Below are positions 40,505 through 50,046 of a stretch of 64,000 bases of DNA, one piece after another (the first letter of the stretch is position 1; every line of letters begins with the position of its first letter). This stretch comes from Faecalibacterium prausnitzii (lineage in GTDB: Bacteria; Bacillota; Clostridia; Oscillospirales; Ruminococcaceae), in contig NZ_CP065377.1 of NCBI RefSeq assembly GCF_019967995.1, forward strand, positions 248,001-312,000. Direction: 5' to 3'. The translations under genes were made by a program, and so were the position numbers. Under the pieces are notes generated by a model. The model saw nothing but the letters and a program-made list of their open reading frames with translations, did not search any database and had not been told where the DNA came from.

Positions 40505-42109
40505 TTAGATGTTGCCGAACTCGCTCAGTTCCAGCGTCTCGTTGTGGGTCTCGGCCCAGCGGATGGCCCAGTCCGAGGTGAACAGCAGCAGACGGTTGCC
40601 CTTCATATCCTCCACGGCCTTGGTGTCGCTGGTCAGGTCGAGGTCCCGCAGGTTGTAGGTGTCGGGGTCGTTCTTCACCCAGCGCAGCTGCTCGAAGGGG
40701 AGCTGCTGCATCCGGATCTCGACGTTGTATTCGGTGTTCAGGCGGTACTCCAGCACTTCCAGCTGCAGCACACCAACGACGCCGACCACGACTTCTTCCA
40801 TGCCGCCGCCCACTTCGCGGAAGATCTGGATGGCACCCTCCTGGGCGATCTGCTCCATACCCTTCACGAACTGCTTGCGCTTCATGGTGTCCTTCTGCTC
40901 GATGCGCGCAAAGTGCTCCGGCGAGAAGGTCGGGATGCCTGCAAATTCCACCTTCTTTTTGCCGGTGCACAGCGTGTCGCCGATGGAGAAGATGCCCGGA
41001 TCGAACAGGCCGATGATATCGCCTGCATAGGCCTCATCCACGATGGCGCGGTCCTGCGCCATCAGCTGGGTGCCGGTGGCCAGCTTGATGTTCTTGCCCT
41101 CCTGCACATGGTAGGCTTCCATGCCGCGCTCGAACTTGCCGGAGCAGATGCGCATGAAGGCGATGCGGTCGCGGTGGGCCTTGTTCATGTTGGCCTGGAT
41201 CTTGAAGATGAAGGCCGAGAACTCTTCGCGGCAGGGGTCCACCGGCTCCCCGGTCAGGCTGTCCACACGGGCCAGCGGGGTGGGGGTCAGGCGGAGGAAG
41301 TTCTCCAGGAACGGCTCGACGCCGAAGTTGGTCAGCGCAGAGCCGAAGAAGACGGGGCTGAGCTCGCCGCGCAGCACCTTGTCCAGATCAAATTCCTCGG
41401 CGGCACCGTCCAGCAGCTCGATCTCATCGGAGAGCTGCTGGTGCAGATAGGGGGTCAGCAGCTCGTCCAGTGCGGGATCGCCCAGCTCGGCCTCGGTCTC
41501 CTCGACCTTCTTGACGCCGTTGGCGCGGCCGTCGCTGGAGAAGGCCAGCACCTTGCGGGTGTTGCGGTCGAACACGCCCTTGAACTCCTTGCCGCAGCCG
41601 ATGGGCCAGTTCATGGGGTAGGTCTTGATGCCCAGGATCTCTTCGATGTTCTCCATCAGCTCAAAGGGGTCGCGGGCTTCGCGGTCCATCTTGTTGATGA
41701 AGGTGAAGATGGGGATATGGCGCAGGGTGCAGACCTTGAACAGCTTGATGGTCTGGGCCTCAACGCCCTTGGCGGCGTCGATGACCATGACGGCAGAGTC
41801 CGCCGCCATCAGGGTGCGGTAGGTATCCTCCGAGAAGTCCTGATGGCCCGGCGTGTCCAGGATGTTGACGCATTTGCCCGCATAGTTGAACTGCAGCACC
41901 GAGGAGGTCACGGAAATACCGCGCTGCTTCTCGATGTCCATCCAGTCGGAAACGGCGTGCTTGGCGCTCTGCTTGCCCTTGACGGAACCCGCCTGGTTGA
42001 TGGCTCCACCGTACAGCAGCAGCTTTTCGGTCAGCGTGGTCTTGCCGGCGTCGGGGTGGCTGATGATCGCAAACGTCCGACGGCGCTCGATTTCTTCACG
42101 ATTTGTCAT
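40505..42109 (-). CDS. prfC: Peptide chain release factor 3
   Basis: A 534-residue translational GTPase that recycles RF1/RF2 from the ribosome. G1 is SHPDAGKTTLTEK, G2 falls in EKQRGISVTSSV, G3 is ILDTPGHQDFSEDTYR, G4 is TFINKMDREARDPFEL. The length and the DWMDIEKQRGIS motif distinguish it from EF-G and TetM-type proteins. Monocistronic, followed by a terminator; a palindromic repeat lies upstream. Confidence 0.97.
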   Translation of the reverse strand: MTNREEIERRRTFAIISHPDAGKTTLTEKLLLYGGAINQAGSVKGKQSAKHAVSDWMDIEKQRGISVTSSVLQFNYAGKCVNILDTPGHQDFSEDTYRTLMAADSAVMVIDAAKGVEAQTIKLFKVCTLRHIPIFTFINKMDREARDPFELMENIEEILGIKTYPMNWPIGCGKEFKGVFDRNTRKVLAFSSDGRANGVKKVEETEAELGDPALDELLTPYLHQQLSDEIELLDGAAEEFDLDKVLRGELSPVFFGSALTNFGVEPFLENFLRLTPTPLARVDSLTGEPVDPCREEFSAFIFKIQANMNKAHRDRIAFMRICSGKFERGMEAYHVQEGKNIKLATGTQLMAQDRAIVDEAYAGDIIGLFDPGIFSIGDTLCTGKKKVEFAGIPTFSPEHFARIEQKDTMKRKQFVKGMEQIAQEGAIQIFREVGGGMEEVVVGVVGVLQLEVLEYRLNTEYNVEIRMQQLPFEQLRWVKNDPDTYNLRDLDLTSDTKAVEDMKGNRLLLFTSDWAIRWAETHNETLELSEFGNI

Positions 42110-42197
42110 AGATTTATAAGTCTCCCAATTTCAAGTCAGAGGGGTTTGTTTCGGGTCCTTTCTTCGTCACATGGGTCGTTCTCCATCAATAGGCCTG

Positions 42198-42268
42198 CCC
42201 TCTCAGGCGCTTTGCGCCCGCTCCGCCAAAGGGAGAGGCGGCATCGCATCCGCGATGCCGAAGAGGGT
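42198..42268. repeat. Dispersed palindromic repeat, short copy upstream of prfC
   Basis: CCCTCTCAGGCGCTTTGCGC ... GGGAGAGGCGGCATCGCATC ... CGCGATGCCGAAGAGGG. Same module order as the copies in the his operon, lacking the central CCTCCC stem. Confidence 0.75.
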
Positions 42269-42333
42269 CCGGCCGTCTAAAAATCAAACAGCATTTATTT
42301 TAGCAGAAATTCCACCTAGATGCAAGACTTTTC

Positions 42334-43191
42334 TCATTTTTTCAGAAGAAAGCAGGGCAGGGGTGCCGTTTCGGCCCAATTGGCGAAATCGCAGACGAGG
42401 ACGGTGCAGCGCGTCAGGGGCAGTGTGCGCATCCAGTGCAGGATCTCCGTTTTCTCGTCCGACCCGATGACCCGGCCGCTGTAAAGGATGGCGCTGAGCA
42501 CCCCGCCGGGCCGCAGTGCGTCGAGGGCCGCTTCCAGCGCGGGGATGCTGCTCTCCGCGTGGGAAAAGACTGTGTGGTCTGCCCCCGGCAGCCAGCCGAA
42601 GTTGAACATCACGGCATCCGCCGTACCGGGCTGGACATCATGCAGCAGGTCTGCGTGGCTGCCGCAGTACAGCTCAGCAGAAAGCCCGTTCGCGGCCAGA
42701 TTCCGTCGGGTGGAGGCAATGGCTTCGGGCTGGATGTCAAAGCCCAGCACCCGGCCTGTCCCGCCCGCCAGACGGCACAGAAACGCCGTATCTCCGCCGT
42801 TGCCGCAGGTGGCATCCACCAGCAGCTGCGGGTTTTGCAGCCGGGCCGCAAGGAAGTCCTGCACGAACTTCACAGCGGTCAGGTCCGGCGTCCGGCGGCG
42901 GCAGAGCCGCCCGGCCTCCTCCCGGAAGCCGAACTTCGCCCAGAACGCTTCCTCCCCCGGCACAGCGGGCAGCGGGGCCGTGAAAACGGTGGCCGTCTCC
43001 CTGTCATATCCGCCAAAGCGGCGCAATATCTCTTTTAGCAGATAAGACCCATAGCCTTTCCGCCGCCATTCTGGTACAATGGTAAGGCAGGCAACGTCCG
43101 CCCCTGCCGCCGTCCGGGTCAGCTGACAGCAGCCCACCTCGGTCTTCTCTTTATACAGTGCAAAGCCGCCGGGCCGTTCTTCCAGTTTCAT
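42334..43191 (-). CDS. GNAT acetyltransferase fused to a MnmM (YtqB)-like tRNA methyltransferase
   Basis: A 285-residue two-domain protein. Residues 1-92 are a GNAT N-acetyltransferase with the acetyl-CoA loop EWRRKGYGSYLLKEIL (R43-G48). Residues 103-285 match YtqB: SAM motif DATCGNGGDTAFL, GFDIQPEAIAS, then MFNFGWLPGADHTVFSHAES, RPGGVLSAILYSG. YtqB/MnmM methylates nm5(s2)U34 in tRNA wobble positions in Gram-positives and is normally a single domain of about 190 residues. The acetyltransferase might act on the methyltransferase, on RNA, or independently. No stop separates the parts. Confidence 0.85.
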   Translation of the reverse strand: MKLEERPGGFALYKEKTEVGCCQLTRTAAGADVACLTIVPEWRRKGYGSYLLKEILRRFGGYDRETATVFTAPLPAVPGEEAFWAKFGFREEAGRLCRRRTPDLTAVKFVQDFLAARLQNPQLLVDATCGNGGDTAFLCRLAGGTGRVLGFDIQPEAIASTRRNLAANGLSAELYCGSHADLLHDVQPGTADAVMFNFGWLPGADHTVFSHAESSIPALEAALDALRPGGVLSAILYSGRVIGSDEKTEILHWMRTLPLTRCTVLVCDFANWAETAPLPCFLLKK

Positions 43192-43387
43192 ACGCAGTCT
43201 CCTTTTCCCTTACAATACCAAGCTCCCGCGCCGCTGTCAAGGCCTGCGGTTACGACCTTATTTCACACATTCTTCACCCGCTCAGCGATTCGTTTTCACA
43301 ATTAGCGGCTACAATAGAGCCAGTTCCAGAGAGGGACGGGCGAAGCGCCCCTCCCGAACCAGTCCCTTCGAGAAAGGAAGTTGTACC

Positions 43388-44779
43388 ATGGAAAATGAAA
43401 ACAAATGGGAATACGATTATTCCTCTGCAAATAGTTCGTCCGGCGATACCGGATACCCCAACGTCGGCTCCTCCGGCATGAACACCGCCAACACGGCGGG
43501 CACTTACAGCGACCCCGCCCCGGCCCGCCCGTTGGAAACTTCCACCGGCAATGGCGGCACCACGCCGCCCCCGGCAGGCCCGGAGCCTCAGGCCGCAGCC
43601 TCCAAGCCCCCGAAGAAGCGCCGCAAGCGCAGCGGCGGCCGCATCGTCCGCAGCGCCGTTGCGCTGGTGCTGGCCGCGGCCATGGGCTTTGCAGGCGGCT
43701 TCGTGGGCGCACGGGTCGGCAATGCAGGCAATAAGGTCGTCATCCAGCAGGTAGAGCGCACCGACAGCAGCGCGGCCTCCGGCACCGCCGTCTCGTCCAG
43801 CGGCATGACTACTTCGCAGGTCTCCGAGATGGTCAGCCCCAGCGTCGTGGTCATCACCACCGAACAGGTCGTCTACTCGCAGTGGTCCTGGTACGGCCAG
43901 AATCAGGTCGAGTCCGGCGCAGGCAGCGGTGTCATCATCAGCTCGGACGGCTATATCCTCACCTGTGCGCACGTGGTCTCCGGTGCATCGCAGATCACCG
44001 TGACCATCGGGGATACCGACTACACCGCCGCCGTGGTGGGCGAGGACGACACCAGCGATGTCGCCGTGCTGAAGATCGACGCCACCGGCCTGACCCCCGC
44101 CACCGTCGGCGACAGCGACAGCCTGTCGGTCGGCGACAGCGTCCTGGCCGTCGGCAACCCGCTGGGTGAGCTGGGCGGCACCGTCACCAGCGGCATCGTC
44201 AGTGCACTGAACCGCAGCGTGACCATTCAGGGCACCAGCTCCACCAACACCATGTCCCTGATCCAGATGGATGCCTCCGTCAGCCCCGGCAACTCCGGCG
44301 GCGGTCTGTTCAACATGAACGGTGAGCTGATCGGTCTGGTCAACGCCAAGTCCTCCAGCTCGGACGCGGAGGGTCTGGGCTTCGCCATCCCCATCAACGA
44401 CGCCATTCAGGTGGCGCAGGACCTGCTGGAGAACGGCTATGTCTCCGGTCGGCCGTATATGGGCATCACCTACATCGCCGTGACCGACGCCCAGACGGCG
44501 GCCCAGCTCAACGTCAACGCCTACGGCGTCTATGTCGTGGACGTCGTGCAGGGCGGCCCGGCCGACAAGGCCGGCCTGAAGGCCGGGGACCGTATCGTCA
44601 GCATCGACGGCACCGAGATCGCCCAGAAAGACGACCTTGGCACCCTGATGCAGCAGCACACGGCCGGTGACACCCTTTCCATCACCGTTGCCCGCGATGG
44701 CCAGATGCAGACCGTCTCGCTGACGCTGGGCGAAAAGAATGCGTCGAACACTGCCGCACAGCGTTCGGCCAACAACTGA
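43388..44779 (+). CDS. HtrA-family serine protease with PDZ domain
   Basis: A 463-residue membrane-anchored protease. A cytoplasmic Gly/Pro/Ser-rich tail and KKRRKRSGG precede one transmembrane helix (SAVALVLAAAMGFAGGFVGA). The trypsin-like domain carries the triad in LTCAHVV (His), SDVAVLKID (Asp) and SPGNSGGGLF (Ser). A C-terminal PDZ domain begins near YMGITYIAVTD and ends LGEKN. It degrades misfolded proteins outside the membrane. GAAAGGAAG precedes the start. Single gene. Confidence 0.94.
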   Translation: MENENKWEYDYSSANSSSGDTGYPNVGSSGMNTANTAGTYSDPAPARPLETSTGNGGTTPPPAGPEPQAAASKPPKKRRKRSGGRIVRSAVALVLAAAMGFAGGFVGARVGNAGNKVVIQQVERTDSSAASGTAVSSSGMTTSQVSEMVSPSVVVITTEQVVYSQWSWYGQNQVESGAGSGVIISSDGYILTCAHVVSGASQITVTIGDTDYTAAVVGEDDTSDVAVLKIDATGLTPATVGDSDSLSVGDSVLAVGNPLGELGGTVTSGIVSALNRSVTIQGTSSTNTMSLIQMDASVSPGNSGGGLFNMNGELIGLVNAKSSSSDAEGLGFAIPINDAIQVAQDLLENGYVSGRPYMGITYIAVTDAQTAAQLNVNAYGVYVVDVVQGGPADKAGLKAGDRIVSIDGTEIAQKDDLGTLMQQHTAGDTLSITVARDGQMQTVSLTLGEKNASNTAAQRSANN

Positions 44780-44831
44780 GCCACCCCCGCCGCAAGGCGT
44801 TATCAAGATTTGATTCCTTTCTTCTTCAAAA

Positions 44832-44867
44832 ATCCCCCGACTGGCGGTGACCCGCTGGCCGGGGGAT
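44832..44867 (-). terminator. Terminator of the pullulanase gene
   Basis: ATCCCCC pairs with GGGGGAT with an inner GCGG/CCGC stem; on the minus strand it is followed by TTTTTGAAG. Confidence 0.75.
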
Positions 44868-44873
44868 CGCTGT

Positions 44874-46823
44874 TTATACCAAGCCGAAGATGGTCGCACT
44901 GACCGGGGCCAGGACCGCTTCGCCGCTCAGGATGCAGCTGTCGCCCCGCCACAGGCTGGACGAGGTGCCGTCGCTCAGCAGCTTCCAGCGCCCGTCGGGC
45001 AGCCGGATGGGCTGTTCCTGTTCGGTGGGGTTGTAGTAGACGCAGAGTGCGCCCCACCACGCCCCATCGCCGGGCAGGGCAGGCAGACGCCAGCCCACCA
45101 GCGGCTGTTCCAAATCAAAAAATGCAATGGCGTTGGGGCTGGCCCTGTCCACCGCGCCCAGCCGCGGGAAGGCATTCCGCAGCCCGATGAGGCCCCGGTA
45201 ATAGTCCACCAGCCCATGGAACTGCTCGGCCCGCTTCCAGTCCAGCCGGTTCAGCGCCGGGGAGGAGCGGTAGCTGTTGCCCTGCCCCTTTTTGGTGCGG
45301 GCGAACTCTTCGCCCGCCTGCCAGAAGGGCAGGCCCATGCAGGTGAGGTAGATGCCTGCCGCCAGCCGGTTCTGGGCCAGGGCGGCACGGTCCACCGCGC
45401 CGAACTCCGGGCGCTCGTAGCGCACCAGGAGCAGCTTGTCCCACAGGGTGAAATTGTCGTGGGCGGACACATAGCTGACGATCTGCCCCGGCGTGTGGGG
45501 CGGGAACTTATCGCTGCGGCACCATGCCGCCACGGCCCCGCCGATGTCCCAGAAGCTGCCGGGCCTGCCCTCCACGTAGCCCGGCTCCCGCGCATTGAAG
45601 CAGCCGCCCTTGATGGCGTCGCGGGTGTCGTCGCAGAAGATGCCGATGCGGTCGTTCAGCATGGCCAGATTGTTCTTGTTCGCCTCGTACCGGTGCAGCG
45701 CACTGCTGCCGCCCTGCCACGGCTCACCGTACATCAGGATGTCCCGCCCGCCGGGCAGCTTGTCCAGCTCGGCCCGCAGCAGGTTCATCGTCTCCACATC
45801 GTACAGGCCCATCAGGTCGAACCGGAAGCCGTCGATGTGGTACTCCTGCGCCCAGTAGAGCACCGAATCCAGAAAGTATTTCCGGGCCATGGGCCGCTCG
45901 CTGGCAAACTCGTTGCCGCAGCCGCTGCCGTTGGAAAGGCTGCCATCCTCGTTCTGGCGGAAATAATAGAGGGGGACCGCCCGGTTCAGCACGTTGTCGA
46001 AGCGGTACATGTGGTTGTACACCACATCCATCACCACGCCGATGCCCGCCGCATGAAGGGCCCGGATCATCTGCTTGCACTCCCGCACCCGGACTTCGCC
46101 GCGGGCGGGGTCGGTGGAGTAGCTGCCCTCCGGGACGTTGTAGTTGGTGGGGTCGTAGCCCCAGTTGTACTGCCGGGTCAGCGGGCGGCTCTCGTCCACG
46201 CTGCCGAAATCAAAGATGGGCATGAGCTGGACATAGCGCACCCCCAGCCGCTTGAGGTAGTTCAGGCAGGTGGGGTGGACGCCGTCGCCGTTCAGGGTCG
46301 TGCCCTGCTGGGTAAAGGCCAGGAATTTGCCCCGCCACGCATTGCGCACCCCGCTGGCCGGGTCCTGCGAGAAATCCCGGACGCTGACCTCCCAGACGCT
46401 CCGCTTCGACGCCGGGATGACCGGCCGTTTGTCCTGCTCCCAGCCCGGCGGGTCGGTGCGGGCCAGATCCACGATCATGCTCCGCGCCCCGTTCACGCCC
46501 GCCGCGCGGGCATAGGGGTCAGCGGTGGTCACGCTGCCCCACTCGGTGGTCACGTTGAAATTATAATACTTCCCGTGCTGGTCGCCGGGCAGGTAAACGC
46601 CCCAGACGCCCTGCCCCCACGGGCTCAGCGGCAGACTGCCGATGCAGGCCCCGCCGTCGCCTTTCCGGTAAAGATCGACCCGGACCGACTGCGCCGTGGG
46701 TGCCCACAGCCGCAGGTGGGTGCCCGATGGGGAATACGCCGCGCCCAGCGGTCCCTGATAGTCGGTCTGACGGGCAAACTCCTCGCTTTCGAACCATGCT
46801 TTCCATTGTGCAGGCGTTTTCAT
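44874..46823 (-). CDS. pulA: Type I pullulanase
   Basis: A 649-residue intracellular GH13 debranching enzyme cutting alpha-1,6 links of pullulan and glycogen/amylopectin fragments. An N-terminal CBM48 (GTHLRLWAPTAQSVRVDLY) precedes the barrel. The type I signature YNWGYDPTNYNVPEGSY is present; VVMDVVYNHM, GFRFDLMG (nucleophile Asp), LMYGEPW (acid/base Glu) and VSAHDN are the four conserved regions. No signal peptide, so it acts on imported dextrins or internal glycogen. Confidence 0.95.
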   Translation of the reverse strand: MKTPAQWKAWFESEEFARQTDYQGPLGAAYSPSGTHLRLWAPTAQSVRVDLYRKGDGGACIGSLPLSPWGQGVWGVYLPGDQHGKYYNFNVTTEWGSVTTADPYARAAGVNGARSMIVDLARTDPPGWEQDKRPVIPASKRSVWEVSVRDFSQDPASGVRNAWRGKFLAFTQQGTTLNGDGVHPTCLNYLKRLGVRYVQLMPIFDFGSVDESRPLTRQYNWGYDPTNYNVPEGSYSTDPARGEVRVRECKQMIRALHAAGIGVVMDVVYNHMYRFDNVLNRAVPLYYFRQNEDGSLSNGSGCGNEFASERPMARKYFLDSVLYWAQEYHIDGFRFDLMGLYDVETMNLLRAELDKLPGGRDILMYGEPWQGGSSALHRYEANKNNLAMLNDRIGIFCDDTRDAIKGGCFNAREPGYVEGRPGSFWDIGGAVAAWCRSDKFPPHTPGQIVSYVSAHDNFTLWDKLLLVRYERPEFGAVDRAALAQNRLAAGIYLTCMGLPFWQAGEEFARTKKGQGNSYRSSPALNRLDWKRAEQFHGLVDYYRGLIGLRNAFPRLGAVDRASPNAIAFFDLEQPLVGWRLPALPGDGAWWGALCVYYNPTEQEQPIRLPDGRWKLLSDGTSSSLWRGDSCILSGEAVLAPVSATIFGLV

Positions 46824-46980
46824 TGACTCTCATCCTTTATCCTAACATTCCCGCCCTCGCCAGAGGCAGGCCTTTTGAAATCAGTGTACCCGGCTTGCAC
46901 GGATTTTGCAAGAGTTTCCTTGCAAATGGGGCTGCGGTACACTATACTGAAAGAAATGAACCGATCACGGAGGCGATGAC

Positions 46981-49020
46981 ATGGCATACACAGACGATTG
47001 GGAGACCCTGATGAATGGAGTCTTCGGGCCGGGCGGCAGATTCAAGGCCGCCCCCGGCACTCCCGCCGAGCCCCGGCAGCAGCCAAACAGCACCCTGAAC
47101 GACCTGAACGCGGCGCTTCTGGAACAGCAGAAGAAGCTGGACGCGATGCTCAAGGCCCAGTCGGCCCAGCTGAAGACGCAGGACACCGCCGCCGAGGCCG
47201 CGCTGGCCGACAGCCGCCAGATGCTGCGGGACATGGAGAATGACGGCCTGCTGGCCAAAGGCACCACCGACGTGAAACCTGAACATCTGGGCAGCTTCGA
47301 GGGGCTGGCCGACGAAGTCCGGCAGACCGTGCTGGGGCAGGACGCCTTTGTAGACGCGGTCGTCCGCGCCATGCGCCGCCCCTTTGTGCTGGGCACCGAG
47401 CCGCCCGCCGCCCGGAACGTCATCCTGCTGAGCGGCGGCACCGGCACCGGGCGGCACTTCGCGCTGGAGGAGACCGCCCGCTGCATGGCTGCGCGGGGCC
47501 TGCTGCAAAACGACCAGATCGCCGCGCTCGACCTGGCGCTTTACGCGAACCCCGCCGCCGAAAAACTCTTTTTGCAGGACCTCTACGCCGCGCTCCACGC
47601 CCCCGGCGAGATCGTGGTCTTTGAACACTACGAGAGCTGCTGCACCAGCTTTCTGAAAACGCTGTCCGACCTGGCCGTCCGGGGCAGCGCCCCGCTCTCC
47701 AGCCGGTACATCGTCAACCGGGACGGCATTCTGGTGGACGCCGGAACGGCCTTGGCCCCCGGCGCGGTCAGCCGTCTCGACCCCTGCGGGAAGTATCTCA
47801 TCTTCTTTTCGAACAAGGGCCGCGCCGCCATAGCGGACAAGTTCGGCGCAAGCATGGTCTCGGCGCTGGGCGACGTCTGCGAGACGACCGCCTACCAGCA
47901 GGCAGACCTTGCAGCCCTCGCCGCCCAGCAGCTGAACGCGCTGGCCCAGAAGGTCACGGCCCGGCTGGGCCTGACCCTCGCCGCCGGGGCCGATGTGCGG
48001 GACTACGTCGCCGCTCAGTGCACCCCCCAGAAGGGCGCAGCCGGGCTGTCCGGCTGCTGCGACCGCATCTTCCGCGCTCTGAGCGAATACTGCCTGCAAA
48101 CGGACAAGCCGCTCACCGGCACCGTGACCCTGACCGCCGCACCGGAGGGCCTGTTCTTCCGCCTGCACGATGCCGCCCCGGCCCCGCTGTTTGACCTGCT
48201 GCCCGCCGCCTACACCGGCGCACTGGATGAGATCCGGGCGGAGATCTCGGAGCTGGTCGGTCTGGCCCCGGTCAAGGAATACGTGTTCGGTCTGGCCGAC
48301 AATCTGCAGGTCCAGCAGCGCCGCGCCGCTGCGGGCATGAAGACAGCCAGCCTTTCGATGCACATGATCTTCACCGGCAACCCCGGCACCGGCAAGACCA
48401 CCATCGCCCGGCTGGTGGCCAAGTACCTCAAGGCCATCGGGGCGCTCAAGGGCGGGCAGCTGGTGGAGGTGGGCCGCGGCGACCTCGTGGGCCGCTACAC
48501 CGGCCACACCGCACCGCTGACCAACAGCGTCATCGAGAGCGCCCTCGGCGGCGTCCTCTTCATCGACGAGGCCTACAGCCTCTATCGCGGCGAGCAGGAC
48601 AGCTTTGGCCTCGAAGCCATCGACACCCTCGTCAAAGGGATGGAAGACCACCGCGACGAGCTCGTGGTCATTCTGGCCGGATACACCAGAGAGATGGAGA
48701 CCTTCCTCACCGCCAACAGCGGTCTGGCCAGCCGCTTCCCCAACAAGATCGAGTTCCCGGACTACACCGCCGACGAGCTGCTGCAGATCACCCACGTCCT
48801 CGCAAAAAACAAGGGCTACACCCTCTCGGAGGCCTGCGAAGAGCCGCTGCGGAACTACTACGCCCGCCGTCAGGCTGACGACGCCCGCACCGCCGGCAAC
48901 GGCCGTCTGGCCCGCAACACCCTCGAAAAGGCCATCTTCCACCAGAGCCGCCGCCTCGTCGCCGAACCCGCTGCCGCGTTGGATATGCTCCTGCCGAGCG
49001 ATTTAGAACTGGACGAATAA
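46981..49020 (+). CDS. AAA+ ATPase with an inactive-looking first module and a CbxX/SpoVK-type second module
   Basis: A 679-residue protein. Residues 40-90 form a Gln/Leu-rich coiled coil. Residues about 105-300 look like a ClpB-type AAA module whose P-loop reads GGTGTGRHF (152-160), missing the essential lysine. The second module, from about 420, is of the CbxX/CfqX/SpoVK family: GNPGTGKTTIARL (466 on), Walker B VLFIDEAYSLYRG (525 on), GYTREMETFLTANSGLASRF with the arginine finger. It probably remodels a protein partner; no partner gene is adjacent. Transcribed alone with a terminator behind it. Confidence 0.85.
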   Translation: MAYTDDWETLMNGVFGPGGRFKAAPGTPAEPRQQPNSTLNDLNAALLEQQKKLDAMLKAQSAQLKTQDTAAEAALADSRQMLRDMENDGLLAKGTTDVKPEHLGSFEGLADEVRQTVLGQDAFVDAVVRAMRRPFVLGTEPPAARNVILLSGGTGTGRHFALEETARCMAARGLLQNDQIAALDLALYANPAAEKLFLQDLYAALHAPGEIVVFEHYESCCTSFLKTLSDLAVRGSAPLSSRYIVNRDGILVDAGTALAPGAVSRLDPCGKYLIFFSNKGRAAIADKFGASMVSALGDVCETTAYQQADLAALAAQQLNALAQKVTARLGLTLAAGADVRDYVAAQCTPQKGAAGLSGCCDRIFRALSEYCLQTDKPLTGTVTLTAAPEGLFFRLHDAAPAPLFDLLPAAYTGALDEIRAEISELVGLAPVKEYVFGLADNLQVQQRRAAAGMKTASLSMHMIFTGNPGTGKTTIARLVAKYLKAIGALKGGQLVEVGRGDLVGRYTGHTAPLTNSVIESALGGVLFIDEAYSLYRGEQDSFGLEAIDTLVKGMEDHRDELVVILAGYTREMETFLTANSGLASRFPNKIEFPDYTADELLQITHVLAKNKGYTLSEACEEPLRNYYARRQADDARTAGNGRLARNTLEKAIFHQSRRLVAEPAAALDMLLPSDLELDE

Positions 49021-49034
49021 TTGCAGAACCACGC

Positions 49035-49066
49035 AAAAAACGGACCGCTGAAACGGTCCGTTTTTT
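49035..49066. terminator. Bidirectional terminator, AAA ATPase / aromatic operon
   Basis: AAAAAACGGACCG-CTGAAA-CGGTCCGTTTTTT, T and A runs on both sides. Confidence 0.92.
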
Positions 49067-49071
49067 CTTGT

Positions 49072-50037
49072 TTAGCGATGTTCTTCCGCCAGCTGTTCGG
49101 CCAGTGCCCGCATCCCGGTGCGGACGTCTTCGGGCGCAAGGACTTCCACCTTGCCGCCAAAGCCCGCCACCCAGCCGTAGAACGGCTCGCTGACACAGAT
49201 GGGCACATCAAAGTGGAAGCGCTCGTCCTCCTCCGGCAGGAAGGTCGGCGAAGCGCCGAACCGCTCCCGCATGGCGCTTTCGAGGTCGGCTGTGCAGCGC
49301 AGGGTCACGCGCCGTTCGGGGCCGCCGTACATGCTGAAGTGCTTGCGCAGGTAGGCGGGCAGATCGAAATCAGCAAACTGCTCCCGGCCGCGGCGGGGCA
49401 GCTCCAGCACCCGGACGCCGGACATCCGGTCCACCCGGTAGTGGCGGATGCCCACCGGCTCCTTTTCGTCCTGATAGGCGATGAGGTAATAGCAGCCGTT
49501 CTCCCACGCCATCTGCCATGGGCTGATGATTCGCTTTTCGGGCCGGCCCACTTTTTTGTAGTGGAACTCCACCATCCGGCCGGTGTTGATGGCCTCGTGC
49601 AGTGCGTCGATGCTGTACAGCAGGCTCCTGCTGTCGGTCTTGGGGCGGCCGTCCACGTAGACCTGACGCTGCAGCTGGCTGCCCTCGTAATTGGAGCAGA
49701 GCTTTTCCAGCTTCCGGATCAGGCGGCGGCTCGTGGCGCTGGACACCACCCGGCTGGCCTGCACGGCGTCCACCAGCAGCTTCAGCTCGGCCAGGTCAAA
49801 GGTGCGGCTGGCCAGAAAATAGCCGCCGCCCCGGCCCCGCCGGAGCTGGATGTCGTACCCCAGTGCGTTCAGCGCGTCGATGTCGCTGTACACGCTCTTG
49901 CGCTCGCAGAGGATGCCCTGCTGTTCCAGCAGCCCCACCAGCTGGGGCACGTTCAGCAGGTGATTTTCGTCGGTCTGTGTCTCAAAGATGCGCAAAAGCG
50001 CCAACAGCTTGGATTTCTGGCCTTCCTGCTTGGGCAT
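49072..50037 (-). CDS. WYL-domain transcriptional regulator
   Basis: A 321-residue regulator. The N-terminal winged helix (SKLLALLRIFETQTDENHLL, then SVYSDIDALNALGYDI) is of the DeoR/HTH_11 type. The WYL domain follows (VEFHYKKVGRPEKRIISPWQMAWENGCYYLIAYQ, with the YYLIAY variant of the WYL motif) and a WCX C-terminus. It begins 9 bp after tyrA and shares the operon terminator, so it may be co-transcribed with the aromatic genes; regulation of the operon is an inference. Confidence 0.88.
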   Translation of the reverse strand: MPKQEGQKSKLLALLRIFETQTDENHLLNVPQLVGLLEQQGILCERKSVYSDIDALNALGYDIQLRRGRGGGYFLASRTFDLAELKLLVDAVQASRVVSSATSRRLIRKLEKLCSNYEGSQLQRQVYVDGRPKTDSRSLLYSIDALHEAINTGRMVEFHYKKVGRPEKRIISPWQMAWENGCYYLIAYQDEKEPVGIRHYRVDRMSGVRVLELPRRGREQFADFDLPAYLRKHFSMYGGPERRVTLRCTADLESAMRERFGASPTFLPEEDERFHFDVPICVSEPFYGWVAGFGGKVEVLAPEDVRTGMRALAEQLAEEHR

Positions 50038-50046
50038 AGGTTCACC

